Part shown: in pieces, positions 1-7,069 of the stretch
Position numbering within the stretch: the first letter of the stretch is position 1
How the letters are laid out: every line of letters starts with the position of its first letter
Notes under the pieces: generated by a model
Database searches by the model: none
What the model was told of the DNA's origin: nothing
Seen by the model: only the letters and a program-made list of their open reading frames with translations
NCBI GenBank assembly: GCA_934247335.1
Contig: CAKQJJ010000063.1
Span: forward strand, 1 to 7,313
Direction: 5' to 3'
Length of the DNA stretch: 7,313 nt
DNA from: an uncultured Clostridia bacterium
Lineage (GTDB): Bacteria > Bacillota > Clostridia > Christensenellales > Pumilibacteraceae
Made by a program: the position numbers and the translations under genes

Positions 1-72
1 AATAAACCAAATTTAAAGGCTCCTTTGAGCAAAGGGAGCTGGCGCCGTCAGGCGACTGAGGGATTGTAATCG
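1..72 (+). repeat. Dispersed intergenic repeat, left copy (72 bp, inverted relative to 7070-7141)
   Basis: Reading the + strand here against the reverse complement of 7070-7141 gives 68 identical positions of 72 and no gaps; the four differences are at window positions 9, 21, 25 and 40. Weaker similarity continues to about position 99 (shared GTATCGG and AATTAAAA blocks). Inside it, 18-40 can fold into a hairpin with 9-nt arms that includes G-U pairs, and 49-60 forms a 4-bp TCAG/CTGA stem around a GCGA loop. No protein coding is apparent. The copy starts at the first base of the window, so it may extend further left. It is probably a non-coding dispersed element of the MITE/REP-like kind common between clostridial genes; the family assignment is inference. 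Confidence 0.85.
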
Positions 73-149
73 TTTGTTTTTCGTATCGGCGAATTAAAAT
101 CTGCGTTTTCCACGGTTTTATAATGCCAAAAAACGCAAAAACTTCCTTT

Positions 150-189
150 TTTACAAAATCTTTACCTTTGGTTTAACAAAACGTGATAG
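150..189 (+). promoter_or_regulatory. Pho box: four 7-bp direct repeats at 11-bp period
   Basis: TTTACAA (150-156), TTTACCT (161-167), TTTAACA (172-178) and a degenerate GTGATAG (183-189) start exactly 11 bp apart. This matches the known architecture of PhoB boxes (7-bp repeats, 4-bp spacers) and of Bacillus PhoP boxes (TT(A/T/C)ACA-like repeats with about 5-bp spacers). The last repeat overlaps the place where a -35 element would sit for the TATAAT at 210-215, and no TTGACA-like -35 is visible. This is the usual design of promoters activated by phosphorylated PhoB/PhoP. The likely binder is the regulator encoded at 4603-5271, giving positive autoregulation of the locus. Confidence 0.75.
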
Positions 190-209
190 CGGGAAATGAT
201 TAACGGCGG

Positions 210-215
210 TATAAT
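210..215 (+). promoter_or_regulatory. Probable -10 box of the pstS operon promoter
   Basis: A perfect TATAAT lies 36 bp upstream of the pstS start codon, predicting a transcription start near 222 and a 5' leader of about 30 nt containing the AAAGGAG ribosome site. The hexamer expected 17 bp upstream (187-192, TAGCGG) is not a sigma-70-type -35. The promoter should therefore need an activator, which fits the adjoining Pho box. Confidence 0.7.
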
Positions 216-251
216 GCAGGCGTAGATTTCAAGAAAAGGAGATAAAAAACA

Positions 252-1202
252 ATGAAAAAGAAACTTATTGCGGCGATAGCGTGTATCGCTGCGGCAATCA
301 CGGCAATCCTGCCCGCGGCGGCATGCTCGTCCAACAAATTTGACCCCGACAAACAGATTACGGTTGTCGCGAGAACCAAAACCAGCGGCACCCGCGAAGC
401 GTTTGACGGCGTGGTTACCGACGGCACCAATCATCTTATGGACAAGGTAAACGGCGAAAAGGTGTTCCGCACAACCGATAAAGCGATTGAACTGGAAGAA
501 ACCTCCGGCGTAATCACCAAAGTAACCTCGGACAAGCAGGCAATCGGTTATATCTCGCTCGGTTCGGTGAACGACACTTTCAAAGTGGTCAAAGTGGGCG
601 GCGTTACCCCCAGCAAGGCAACCGTGCTAGACCACTCGTACAAAATTCAGCGTCCGTTCGTGCTGGTAACCAAAAAAGGAATCACTCACACCCCGGTAGC
701 CGAAGACTTTATCAAATTCCTTAAAAGTTCGGCTGCGGAAGCGCTGTGCGACCGGGCAGGCACCGTATATCTTTCCGATCCCGCAATGCGTGCCAACACC
801 GGAAAAGATCCGATCGCGGTGGAAAAGTTTGAAAAACAGGCTACTCTTCCCTCGGGCGGCAAGATAATAATCCGCGGCTCCACCTCTATGGAAAAACTCA
901 TCACTCTCGCGGCAAAAGCGTACGCAGACCTCTACGGCGTGAACGGCGCAGACCTGTTTGACATCGAAGTCAAAGGTTCGTCGGTGGGCGTCAGCGAAGC
1001 GGAAAAAGACACCGCCGGCAACGTAATCGGCATGTCATCCGCAAAAGTGGATAAAGACGCTCTGGACTCGTTCAATATCTGCCTCGACGCGGTTGCGGTT
1101 ATCGTAAACAACGACAACGATATAGTTCACGACCTGACGCTTTCGCAGCTTTACGACGTGTACACCGGCAAGATAACCAAGTTTTCCGAACTTGCGAAAT
1201 AA
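252..1202 (+). CDS. pstS: Phosphate-binding lipoprotein PstS, with permuted domain order
   Basis: 316 aa. Extracellular phosphate receptor of the PstSCAB high-affinity importer. Residues 2-4 are lysines, followed by a hydrophobic stretch and a lipobox ending AAAC, with Cys25 as the likely lipidated residue, so it should be membrane-anchored. PstS motifs present: R41 and SGTR 45-48 (the SGT phosphate-contact loop), AIGYISLG 97-104, RPF 134-136, GSTS 209-212, GSSVGV 242-247, GMSS 260-263, AVIVN 282-286 and a QLYDVYTGKIT segment 299-309. In ordinary PstS the GST, GSS and YTGKIT segments come first and the SGTR and GYISLG segments second. Here the two halves are swapped, each present once, and the protein ends just after KIT at the point where SGTR normally follows. 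The start is supported by AAAGGAG at 235-241 and by the signal peptide. It opens the operon behind a Pho box. The function is fairly sure; that the permuted order still binds phosphate is inferred from intact motifs. Confidence 0.9.
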   Translation: MKKKLIAAIACIAAAITAILPAAACSSNKFDPDKQITVVARTKTSGTREAFDGVVTDGTNHLMDKVNGEKVFRTTDKAIELEETSGVITKVTSDKQAIGYISLGSVNDTFKVVKVGGVTPSKATVLDHSYKIQRPFVLVTKKGITHTPVAEDFIKFLKSSAAEALCDRAGTVYLSDPAMRANTGKDPIAVEKFEKQATLPSGGKIIIRGSTSMEKLITLAAKAYADLYGVNGADLFDIEVKGSSVGVSEAEKDTAGNVIGMSSAKVDKDALDSFNICLDAVAVIVNNDNDIVHDLTLSQLYDVYTGKITKFSELAK

Positions 1203-1217
1203 TAAAAATAAGAAAGT

Positions 1218-3065
1218 ATGACTAAAACAAACGTTAAAGATAAAATAGGAAAATCCTTATTCATGGCGGCGGCAGTCATTTGCGTGATTTCCGTCGTCAC
1301 GATTTTTATTTTCCTGATAGTAAAAAGTGCGCCCGCACTCAAAAAAATCGGCTTTTTCGACTTTTTGTTCGGCACCGAATGGTCGCCCGACAAGGACGCG
1401 ACTTACGATAAGCCGCTAACCGGCTCGTACGGCGTTGCAAAAATGATTGCGGGAACGCTTGCCGCCACCCTGGGCGCGATTATCACGGGCGGCATTACCG
1501 GGTATTTCACCGCGGTGTTCCTCGCCTTCTACTGCCCCAAAAAAATCAAAAAGTTTTTGTGCGCGGCGATAAACCTGCTTGCGGGCATACCGTCGGTAGT
1601 GTACGGCTTTTTCGGAATATCGTTCGTGCTGCCTCTTCTTTCCAATATCGCGCCCAACGGCGGCGACGGACTTATGGCAACTTCGATAATACTGGGAATA
1701 ATGATTTTGCCCACGGTCGTATCTCTTTCCAGAACCGCGCTCGAAGCGGTGCCGAAAAGCTATTACGAAGGCAGCGTTTCGCTTGGCGCAAACCACAATC
1801 GCACGGTGTTTTCGGTAATGTCGCCGGCGGCAAAGTCGGGCATATTCGCCTCGCTTATTCTGGGTATCGGTCGCGCTCTCGGCGAAACCATGGCGGTGGT
1901 TATGGTTGCGGGCAACTCGGTGGCGTATCCTAAGGACCTGTTCACCTCTTTCCGCGTGCTTACAGCGAATATAGTGCTGGAAATGGGCTACGCCGGCGAA
2001 GTACAGACCGGCGCGCTAATCGCAAGCGGCGTGGTGCTTCTGGTATTCGTGCTTATAACAAATCTGGCATTCGGACTTATTTCGGGCAAAATAGTGGTTA
2101 AAGCCGTAAATAAAAGCGCGGGCGCAAGCGTTGCAGCGGCAAAATCGGGCGGCGTAACCTTAAATCAAAGAATAAAGAATTTCTTTGCTCCCGTCGGAAG
2201 TTTTTTAGGAAAAGTAGCCTACAAGTTGCACCTGGGCGACGTAAAAGCGGCGCTTGCGATAATATGCGGCGTTTTGTCCGCCTCGTCGCTCGTACTGGTC
2301 ATCGGCTTTATAATGGTTAAAGGCGTGCCCGAACTTATCAAAGACCCGGCTATTTTATACCGCAAATACGAGTTCGGCATGCAGGACGTCACCATTTACC
2401 CGGCAATAATAACCACTCTCGAAACGGTGGCGCTCAGCCTGTTGATCTCGGTGCCGATAGGAATAATGACCGCGATATTCCTCAACGAGTACGCAAAACA
2501 AGGCAACGTGTTCGTAAAAATAATACGTTCCGCAATCGACGTGCTTGCGGGCGTTCCCTCCATCGTGTTCGGACTGTTCGGCATGATCGTGTTCGTGCCG
2601 GCGTTCGGCGGCAGCGGAAGCCTTATCTCGGGTACGCTTACGATAAGCATGATGCTGCTTCCCGTAATAGTTCGCTCCACCGAAGAAAGCCTTAAAACCG
2701 TGCCCGATTCCCTTCGCGAAGGCAGCCTGGCTCTGGGCGCGGGCAAAGTGCGCACTATCTTCAAAATAGTGCTGCCGTCCGCCCTTCCCGGCATACTATC
2801 GGCGGTAATACTGTCGGCTGGCAGAGTGATAAGCGAGTCGGCGCCCTTTATATACACGATGGGCTCGGTTATCCGCGGCATACCCAAAAATCTGACCGAC
2901 GGCGGAACCACGCTTGCCGTGGCGCTGTATCGTCTTGCAGGCGAGGGCTGGCACATGGGCGAAGCGTACGCCACTGCGGTCGTTCTGGTGGTCATAGTGC
3001 TGGCGCTTACGCTTACGAGCGAAATTATTTCCGAAAAATTAAGCAAGAAAATACGAGGAAACTGA
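1218..3065 (+). CDS. pstCA: Phosphate ABC transporter permease, PstC-PstA fusion
   Basis: 615 aa, about the summed length of PstC (near 300) and PstA (near 290), with no stop between them. Both halves are typical permeases of the Pst transporter. PstC half: first membrane segment about 12-36, an FLFG..W segment near 49-55, LAGIPS 121-126, coupling loop (EAA-type) about 175-192, RALGET 219-224, last membrane segment about 266-290. A linker of about 50 mostly polar residues (291-342) leads to the PstA half: first membrane segment about 343-367, LAGVPS 443-448, coupling loop about 491-508, ISESAPF 538-544, last segment about 581-602. Twelve membrane segments in total are predicted by eye. The two coupling loops should dock on a PstB dimer. 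It starts 15 bp after pstS; its ribosome site (AAGAAAG, near 1210-1216) is poor, which may keep permease levels below PstS. PstB follows after 3 bp. Separate subunits are the rule, so the fusion is notable, but both halves look intact. Confidence 0.93.
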   Translation: MTKTNVKDKIGKSLFMAAAVICVISVVTIFIFLIVKSAPALKKIGFFDFLFGTEWSPDKDATYDKPLTGSYGVAKMIAGTLAATLGAIITGGITGYFTAVFLAFYCPKKIKKFLCAAINLLAGIPSVVYGFFGISFVLPLLSNIAPNGGDGLMATSIILGIMILPTVVSLSRTALEAVPKSYYEGSVSLGANHNRTVFSVMSPAAKSGIFASLILGIGRALGETMAVVMVAGNSVAYPKDLFTSFRVLTANIVLEMGYAGEVQTGALIASGVVLLVFVLITNLAFGLISGKIVVKAVNKSAGASVAAAKSGGVTLNQRIKNFFAPVGSFLGKVAYKLHLGDVKAALAIICGVLSASSLVLVIGFIMVKGVPELIKDPAILYRKYEFGMQDVTIYPAIITTLETVALSLLISVPIGIMTAIFLNEYAKQGNVFVKIIRSAIDVLAGVPSIVFGLFGMIVFVPAFGGSGSLISGTLTISMMLLPVIVRSTEESLKTVPDSLREGSLALGAGKVRTIFKIVLPSALPGILSAVILSAGRVISESAPFIYTMGSVIRGIPKNLTDGGTTLAVALYRLAGEGWHMGEAYATAVVLVVIVLALTLTSEIISEKLSKKIRGN

Positions 3066-3068
3066 ATT

Positions 3069-3851
3069 ATGAAAGATAAAAAGAAAATAAGTTCGTTCGG
3101 GCAGAACGTTTCGGTGACCGGCGCGAACTTGTGGTACGGCGACTTCCAGGCGCTTAAAAACATAAACATAGAAATTCCCGAAAAGAAAGTTACCGCGTTC
3201 ATCGGTCCCAGCGGCTGCGGCAAATCGACCTTTCTGAAATGTTTCAACCGCATGAACGACCTTGTGGACGGCTGTCGGATAGAAGGCAAATTTCTGATAG
3301 GCGACGCGGATATTTACGACAAAAGCACGGATCTCAACGCCCTTCGTAAAAGCGTGGGCATGGTGTTCCAGAAACCCAATCCCTTCCCCATGAGCGTGTA
3401 CGAAAACGTGTGCTACGGACCCAAAACGTTCGGAATACGCAATCGCCGCGAACTGGACGAGATAGTAGAACGTTCGCTTAAAGCCGCCGCCATGTGGGAC
3501 GAGCTTAAAGACCGCCTGTACAAGCCTGCAAACGGACTTTCGGGCGGACAGCAGCAGCGACTTTGCATTGCGCGTGCGCTTGCCGTAAAGCCGGATATTC
3601 TGCTCATGGACGAGCCGACAAGCGCGCTCGACCCCGTTTCCACCGGCAAAATCGAAGAACTGGTGCGCGAGATAAGCGCGGACACCACCGTGGTTATAGT
3701 AACGCACAACATGCAGCAGGCAACCCGAATTTCGGACAAAACGGCGTTTTTCCTGCTTGGCGAACTCGTGGAGTACGGCGACACCGAAAAGGTGTTCTCC
3801 TCTCCCTCGGACGAGCGCACCGAACGCTACGTAACCGGCAGATTCGGTTGA
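3069..3851 (+). CDS. pstB: Phosphate import ATPase PstB
   Basis: 260 aa, the usual PstB length. Cytoplasmic ATPase that, as a dimer, powers phosphate import through the PstC-PstA channel. All ABC motifs are intact: Walker [10 protein letters not shown] 46-54, Q-loop in [10 protein letters not shown] (Gln101), signature LSGGQQQR 157-164, Walker B ILLMDEP 177-183 with Glu182 as catalytic base, D-loop SALD 185-188, and switch His213 in VTHN. PstB-type details are the CFNRMNDL stretch after Walker A (58-65), the [10 protein letters not shown]-loop region and the GDTEKVF segment (237-243). The ATG is 3 bp after the pstCA stop, with GAGGA at 3055-3059 inside the end of pstCA serving as ribosome site; expression is thus tied to the permease. 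Nothing is missing or odd. Confidence 0.97.
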   Translation: MKDKKKISSFGQNVSVTGANLWYGDFQALKNINIEIPEKKVTAFIGPSGCGKSTFLKCFNRMNDLVDGCRIEGKFLIGDADIYDKSTDLNALRKSVGMVFQKPNPFPMSVYENVCYGPKTFGIRNRRELDEIVERSLKAAAMWDELKDRLYKPANGLSGGQQQRLCIARALAVKPDILLMDEPTSALDPVSTGKIEELVREISADTTVVIVTHNMQQATRISDKTAFFLLGELVEYGDTEKVFSSPSDERTERYVTGRFG

Positions 3852-3908
3852 TTATGCCTTAAAACGCGACGATATTATAAAAAATATACGCGCGCGACTT
3901 AAAAAAAA

Positions 3909-3937
3909 TTGTAAAACGTCAAATCGTATGATATAAT
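3909..3937 (+). promoter_or_regulatory. Candidate extended -10 promoter ahead of phoU
   Basis: TTGTAA (3909-3914), a 17-bp spacer, then TATAAT (3932-3937) preceded by TG at 3929-3930 (an extended -10). By sequence this is the best constitutive-type promoter in the window. It ends only 12 bp before the phoU ATG at 3950, so a transcript would begin near 3944 and lack the GGAG ribosome site at 3938-3941. It could give leaderless phoU-phoB-phoR mRNA independent of the Pho box, or be a fortuitous match. No Pho-box repeat is visible in this 98-bp gap. Confidence 0.5.
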
Positions 3938-3949
3938 GGAGATACAAAC

Positions 3950-4603
3950 ATGTCAATAAGAAAAGTGTTTGAAGAAGAACTGGCGGCGCTTAAAACCGAG
4001 CTTGCGGAAATGTGCCGTCTTACCGAAAAAATGATAAGCCGAGCCATTACCGCGCTGGAAACGTCCGACCGCGATCTGGGCGCAAGCGTCGCGCTTACCG
4101 ACAAACGGGTGGACGAATACGAAACCGACATCGAGAAAAAGTGCATGCGTATACTGCTTACTCAGCAGCCCGTGGCAAAAGATTTCCGCGACGTATCCAC
4201 CGCCATGAAAATGATTACCGATATCGAAAGATTCGGCGATCAGGCAAGCGATATAGGCGAAATAGTGGCGACCATGCCGGGCGAAAACTGCCCGCTTAAA
4301 TCCACGCATATTTCCGATATGGGCGACCTTGCCGAAAAAATGGTGCGCGAAAGCGTAAATTCGTTTATAAAGAACGACGAAGCGCTTGCAAACGAAGTAA
4401 TAGCTCTCGACGACCGCATGGACGAGCTGTTTCTGCTGGCAAAAAAAGAACTTATAGAAAAAATTCACGAAAATTCCGATTTCGGCGACGTTGCGATCGA
4501 GCTTATGATGATTGCAAAGTACTTAGAGCGCATAGGCGATCACGCGGTAAACGTTGCGGAATGGACGAAATTCAATCAAACGGGAGTTCACCTGAAATTC
4601 TGA
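3950..4603 (+). CDS. phoU: Phosphate signalling protein PhoU
   Basis: 217 aa, the normal PhoU length. Cytoplasmic all-helical protein made of two three-helix repeats; in characterised systems it binds PhoR and the Pst transporter and keeps the kinase off when phosphate is plentiful. The N-terminus (FEEEL, 7-11) fits PhoU. Each repeat carries the metal-binding type motif: Glu93, Asp97, Asp101 in the first, and Glu193, Asp197, Asn201 in the second. The preceding KDFR segment (77-80) and ITDIER segment (89-94) are also family-typical. GGAG at 3938-3941 stands 8 bp before the ATG. The stop codon shares one base with the next ATG (TGATG), so phoB is probably translated by reinitiation. It has its own promoter candidate and is separated from pstB by 98 bp, the largest gap in the gene block. 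Confidence 0.96.
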   Translation: MSIRKVFEEELAALKTELAEMCRLTEKMISRAITALETSDRDLGASVALTDKRVDEYETDIEKKCMRILLTQQPVAKDFRDVSTAMKMITDIERFGDQASDIGEIVATMPGENCPLKSTHISDMGDLAEKMVRESVNSFIKNDEALANEVIALDDRMDELFLLAKKELIEKIHENSDFGDVAIELMMIAKYLERIGDHAVNVAEWTKFNQTGVHLKF

Positions 4604-5271
4604 TGGAAAAACCTATTATTTACGTAGTAGAAGACGACGACGGCATCTGCCAGGTTTACGAAGGCGCGTTCGAGGAAGATTACGAAGCGCGTATTTTCAC
4701 GACGGGCAAAGATTTTTTCGCCGCGTACGAGAATAAACGCCCCGATCTCGTAATTCTGGACGTCATGCTTCCCGACACCGACGGCTACTCCATTCTCACC
4801 GAGATACGAAAAACCGACGCGCGCCTGCCTGTTATCATGTGCAGCGCGAGAAGCGACGAAATAAGCTGCGTCAAGGGGCTTAACAAAGGCGCCGACGGCT
4901 ACGTAAAAAAGCCGTTTTCGATAATGGAACTGCTGGCAACCGTCAAAGCGACGCTACGACGCGCCAATCTCTCGGTAAAAGAGGCGGGCGACGTCGCCGT
5001 GGACGAAAATCTGTACAAAGCGTTTTGCAAGGGCAAAGATCTCAATCTCACGCTCAAAGAGTACACTCTTTTAAAAACGCTGGTGGAAAACGCGGGCGTT
5101 ACGATAACGCGCGAACAGCTTTTCCGTCGTTGCTGGGGAGAAGATTTCATGGGCGAAACGAGAACGCTCGACATGCACCTCTCCTCCGTCCGCGATAAAA
5201 TAAAGGCGGCGGGCGGCGGCGATTGCATAGTGACCGTCAGAGGCGTGGGATACAGGTACGAAATAAAATGA
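4603..5271 (+). CDS. phoB: Response regulator PhoB/PhoP (OmpR family)
   Basis: 222 aa. Transcription factor of the phosphate two-component system; called PhoB or PhoP depending on lineage. Receiver domain about 4-120: acidic cluster Glu10-Asp11-Asp12, phospho-acceptor Asp53 in ILDVMLPD, Ser81 at the switch position and Lys103 in KKP. The OmpR-type winged helix follows at about 128-221, with the recognition helix around 187-200 and the wing segment VRGVGYRY 212-219. I chose the ATG at 4603 because the protein then starts MEKPIIYVVEDD, normal for receivers, and because it overlaps the phoU stop by one base. An upstream in-frame ATG at 4561 would add 14 residues with no family counterpart. Its likely targets include the Pho box at 150-189. 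It overlaps phoR by 4 bp. Confidence 0.95.
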   Translation: MEKPIIYVVEDDDGICQVYEGAFEEDYEARIFTTGKDFFAAYENKRPDLVILDVMLPDTDGYSILTEIRKTDARLPVIMCSARSDEISCVKGLNKGADGYVKKPFSIMELLATVKATLRRANLSVKEAGDVAVDENLYKAFCKGKDLNLTLKEYTLLKTLVENAGVTITREQLFRRCWGEDFMGETRTLDMHLSSVRDKIKAAGGGDCIVTVRGVGYRYEIK

Positions 5272-6974
5272 AAAAGAAGATATTTTTAACCGTGGCTCTG
5301 CTCGGCGCGGCAGTAGCACTGCTGGTTTTTGCCGCCGGCCTGCTTGCGGTGTCGATGAGTTCCAAAAACACGATTTGCGACCGTCTTACCGCTGAAACAA
5401 AGCTTGCCTGCTCGCTTATCCGCGACCGCGAAGACGTGGAACTGCTTAAAAAATTCGACGGCAGCGGCGTTTACCGCATTACCGTTATAAGCGAAACGGG
5501 CGACGTTTTGCTGGAAACCGACGTCCGCGAACCGATGGAAAATCACCTCACTCGCGAAGAAGTTGCGGCGGCGATGAAAGGCGAGCCTAAAATCGTGGAG
5601 AGATACTCCTCTTCCGCTAATAAAAAAATGTTTTATTATGCGGAGAAAATAACGCTGTCCGACGGCGAAACGATAGTAATTCGTCTGTCGCTCCCCACCG
5701 GGATAGTGGGCGGCTACGTCGAACTTATTCTGCCGGTGTTTATCGTGATTCTGCTGATAGTAACCGGGCTGTCGTTTGAGGCGAGCGGCAGAATAGCAGC
5801 CTCGGTAACCAAGAAGTTCGAGTGCGTGGCGGAAAGCGTCAAAAGTCTGTCGGACGGCGATTACAAGCCGATAGAAGCCGACTCGCGCGATCCGGAGCTG
5901 TGCCTCGTCATGCGCGGAATAAACGGTTTGAACGCCGACATAGCGCGCCACCTCGAACGCGAGGAAAGCGATCGCAGAAAGTTTGAAATCGTGCTGGAAA
6001 ATATGGACAGAGGCGTTGCCGCGCTCGACAAAGACGACAACGTGGTGTTTGCCAACAAAAGCGCGGCTACTCTTTTAGGCGGCGCGGTAAGAAAGGGCGA
6101 AAACGCGGTATATCTCATCGGCGACGCCTCGGTTTACGAAAAAATAGTCAAAAATTCCGATAAAAACGCCCATTTCGAGTGCGAAATTCTCGGAAAAGAG
6201 TTGCTCGTGTCCGTGAAAAGCATTGACGACGAGCTGCTTAAAAAGGAGATAAGCTACATTATCGTGATAAGCGACGTAACCGCCGAAAAGAGCGCGGCTC
6301 GGCAGAAAAGCGAATTTTTCGCAAACGCCTCGCACGAGCTGAAAACGCCGGTAACCGCCGTCATGGGGCTTAGCGAACTGCTGCTGCAAAAGGACGATTT
6401 AAGCGATTCGGCAAGAAAAAAGCTCGAAACCGTTCACTCCGAAAGCGTGCGCATGAGCGAGCTTATCTCCGACATGCTGCGTTTAAGCGACGTCGAACGC
6501 GGCAACAAGCCGGTCGTCGAGCAAAAGACGGATTTGCGTAAAATCGCCGAAGACGCGGTTGCCGTTCTAAGCGTGAAAGCCGAGCAAAAACACGTCGCTC
6601 TGTCGGTCGAAGGCAACGCGTTTGCCAAAATCGACGCCGCGGACGCGCGCGAACTCATCGAAAATCTCGCAAGCAACGCGATAAACTACAATAAAGAAAA
6701 CGGCGAGGCGAAAATCACTCTGTCCGAAGAGGACGGAAAAGCCTCGATTGCCGTTTCCGATACCGGCATAGGCATCGAGCAGCAGCACATTCCCCACCTT
6801 TGCGAACGGTTCTACCGCGTGGACAAATCGCGCTCGCGCGGGTCGGGCGGAACGGGCTTGGGTCTTGCGATAGTCAAACACCTTTGCATGCGCTACGGCG
6901 CAACGCTGAAAATAGAAAGCACGTTCGGACAGGGCACCACCGTCACCGTAACCTTCCCGCCGGAAAACAAATAG
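5268..6974 (+). CDS. phoR: Phosphate sensor histidine kinase PhoR
   Basis: 568 aa. Membrane kinase that phosphorylates the upstream regulator when phosphate is limiting. Order: membrane segment 5-28; extracytoplasmic domain about 29-147 with PhoR-like stretches (RITVISETGDVLLE 70-83, MENHLTREEV 90-99); membrane segment 148-170; HAMP-like linker about 171-225; PAS domain about 235-340; HisKA with His356 in ASHELKTP; then the HATPase domain with N-box Asn470, G1 DTGIGI 498-503, F-box ERFYRVD 513-519 and G2 GGTGLGLAIV 527-536. All catalytic motifs are intact. The reading frame is open further back to an ATG at 5223, but I start at 5268: that gives MKKK ahead of the membrane helix and a 4-bp ATGA overlap with the phoB stop, a classic coupling arrangement. 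The extracytoplasmic and PAS domains match the Bacillus/Clostridia-type PhoR rather than the shorter E. coli form. It is the last gene of the operon. Confidence 0.95.
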   Translation: MKKKIFLTVALLGAAVALLVFAAGLLAVSMSSKNTICDRLTAETKLACSLIRDREDVELLKKFDGSGVYRITVISETGDVLLETDVREPMENHLTREEVAAAMKGEPKIVERYSSSANKKMFYYAEKITLSDGETIVIRLSLPTGIVGGYVELILPVFIVILLIVTGLSFEASGRIAASVTKKFECVAESVKSLSDGDYKPIEADSRDPELCLVMRGINGLNADIARHLEREESDRRKFEIVLENMDRGVAALDKDDNVVFANKSAATLLGGAVRKGENAVYLIGDASVYEKIVKNSDKNAHFECEILGKELLVSVKSIDDELLKKEISYIIVISDVTAEKSAARQKSEFFANASHELKTPVTAVMGLSELLLQKDDLSDSARKKLETVHSESVRMSELISDMLRLSDVERGNKPVVEQKTDLRKIAEDAVAVLSVKAEQKHVALSVEGNAFAKIDAADARELIENLASNAINYNKENGEAKITLSEEDGKASIAVSDTGIGIEQQHIPHLCERFYRVDKSRSRGSGGTGLGLAIVKHLCMRYGATLKIESTFGQGTTVTVTFPPENK

Positions 6975-7003
6975 TTTTTTGACAGCGAACCAAATAATAA
7001 ATT

Positions 7004-7045
7004 AAGGTTGGATTTTTGCGTTTTCCACGCGAATCCGACCTTTTT
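7004..7045 (+). terminator. Rho-independent terminator after phoR
   Basis: Arms AAGGTTGGATT (7004-7014) and AATCCGACCTT (7032-7042) pair over 11 positions, with one G-U pair. An inner GCG (7018-7020) can pair with CGC (7028-7030). The 3' arm runs into five Ts (7041-7045). It lies 30 bp beyond the phoR stop and closes the operon. Confidence 0.88.
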
Positions 7046-7069
7046 AATTAAACCGATACAAAACGCCGG

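Noticed and set aside
119..124. Second TATAAT in the leader as a further pstS promoter
   Set aside because: No -35 match at 16-18 bp spacing, no TG extension, and the Pho box would lie downstream of its start site.
103..136. GCGTTTT/AAAACGC inverted repeat as a terminator of an upstream gene
   Set aside because: Only 7 bp with a 20-nt loop, and the 3' arm is followed by As before any T run.
2396..3289. Long minus-strand open frame (297 codons) opposite pstCA and pstB
   Set aside because: It is a shadow of the PstA half and the start of PstB, whose + strand products carry all family motifs.
3865..3894. Imperfect CGCG/ATATT inverted repeat between pstB and phoU
   Set aside because: The stem is interrupted by three mismatches and lacks a T-tract, so it is not convincing as a terminator or processing site.
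4561..4602. Upstream ATG as start of the response regulator
   Set aside because: It would add 14 residues inside the phoU end with no receiver-domain counterpart; 4603 gives the normal N-terminus and a one-base overlap.
5223..5267. Upstream ATG as start of PhoR
   Set aside because: The extra 15 residues overlap the conserved end of the regulator gene and precede a normal MKKK plus membrane helix start at 5268.
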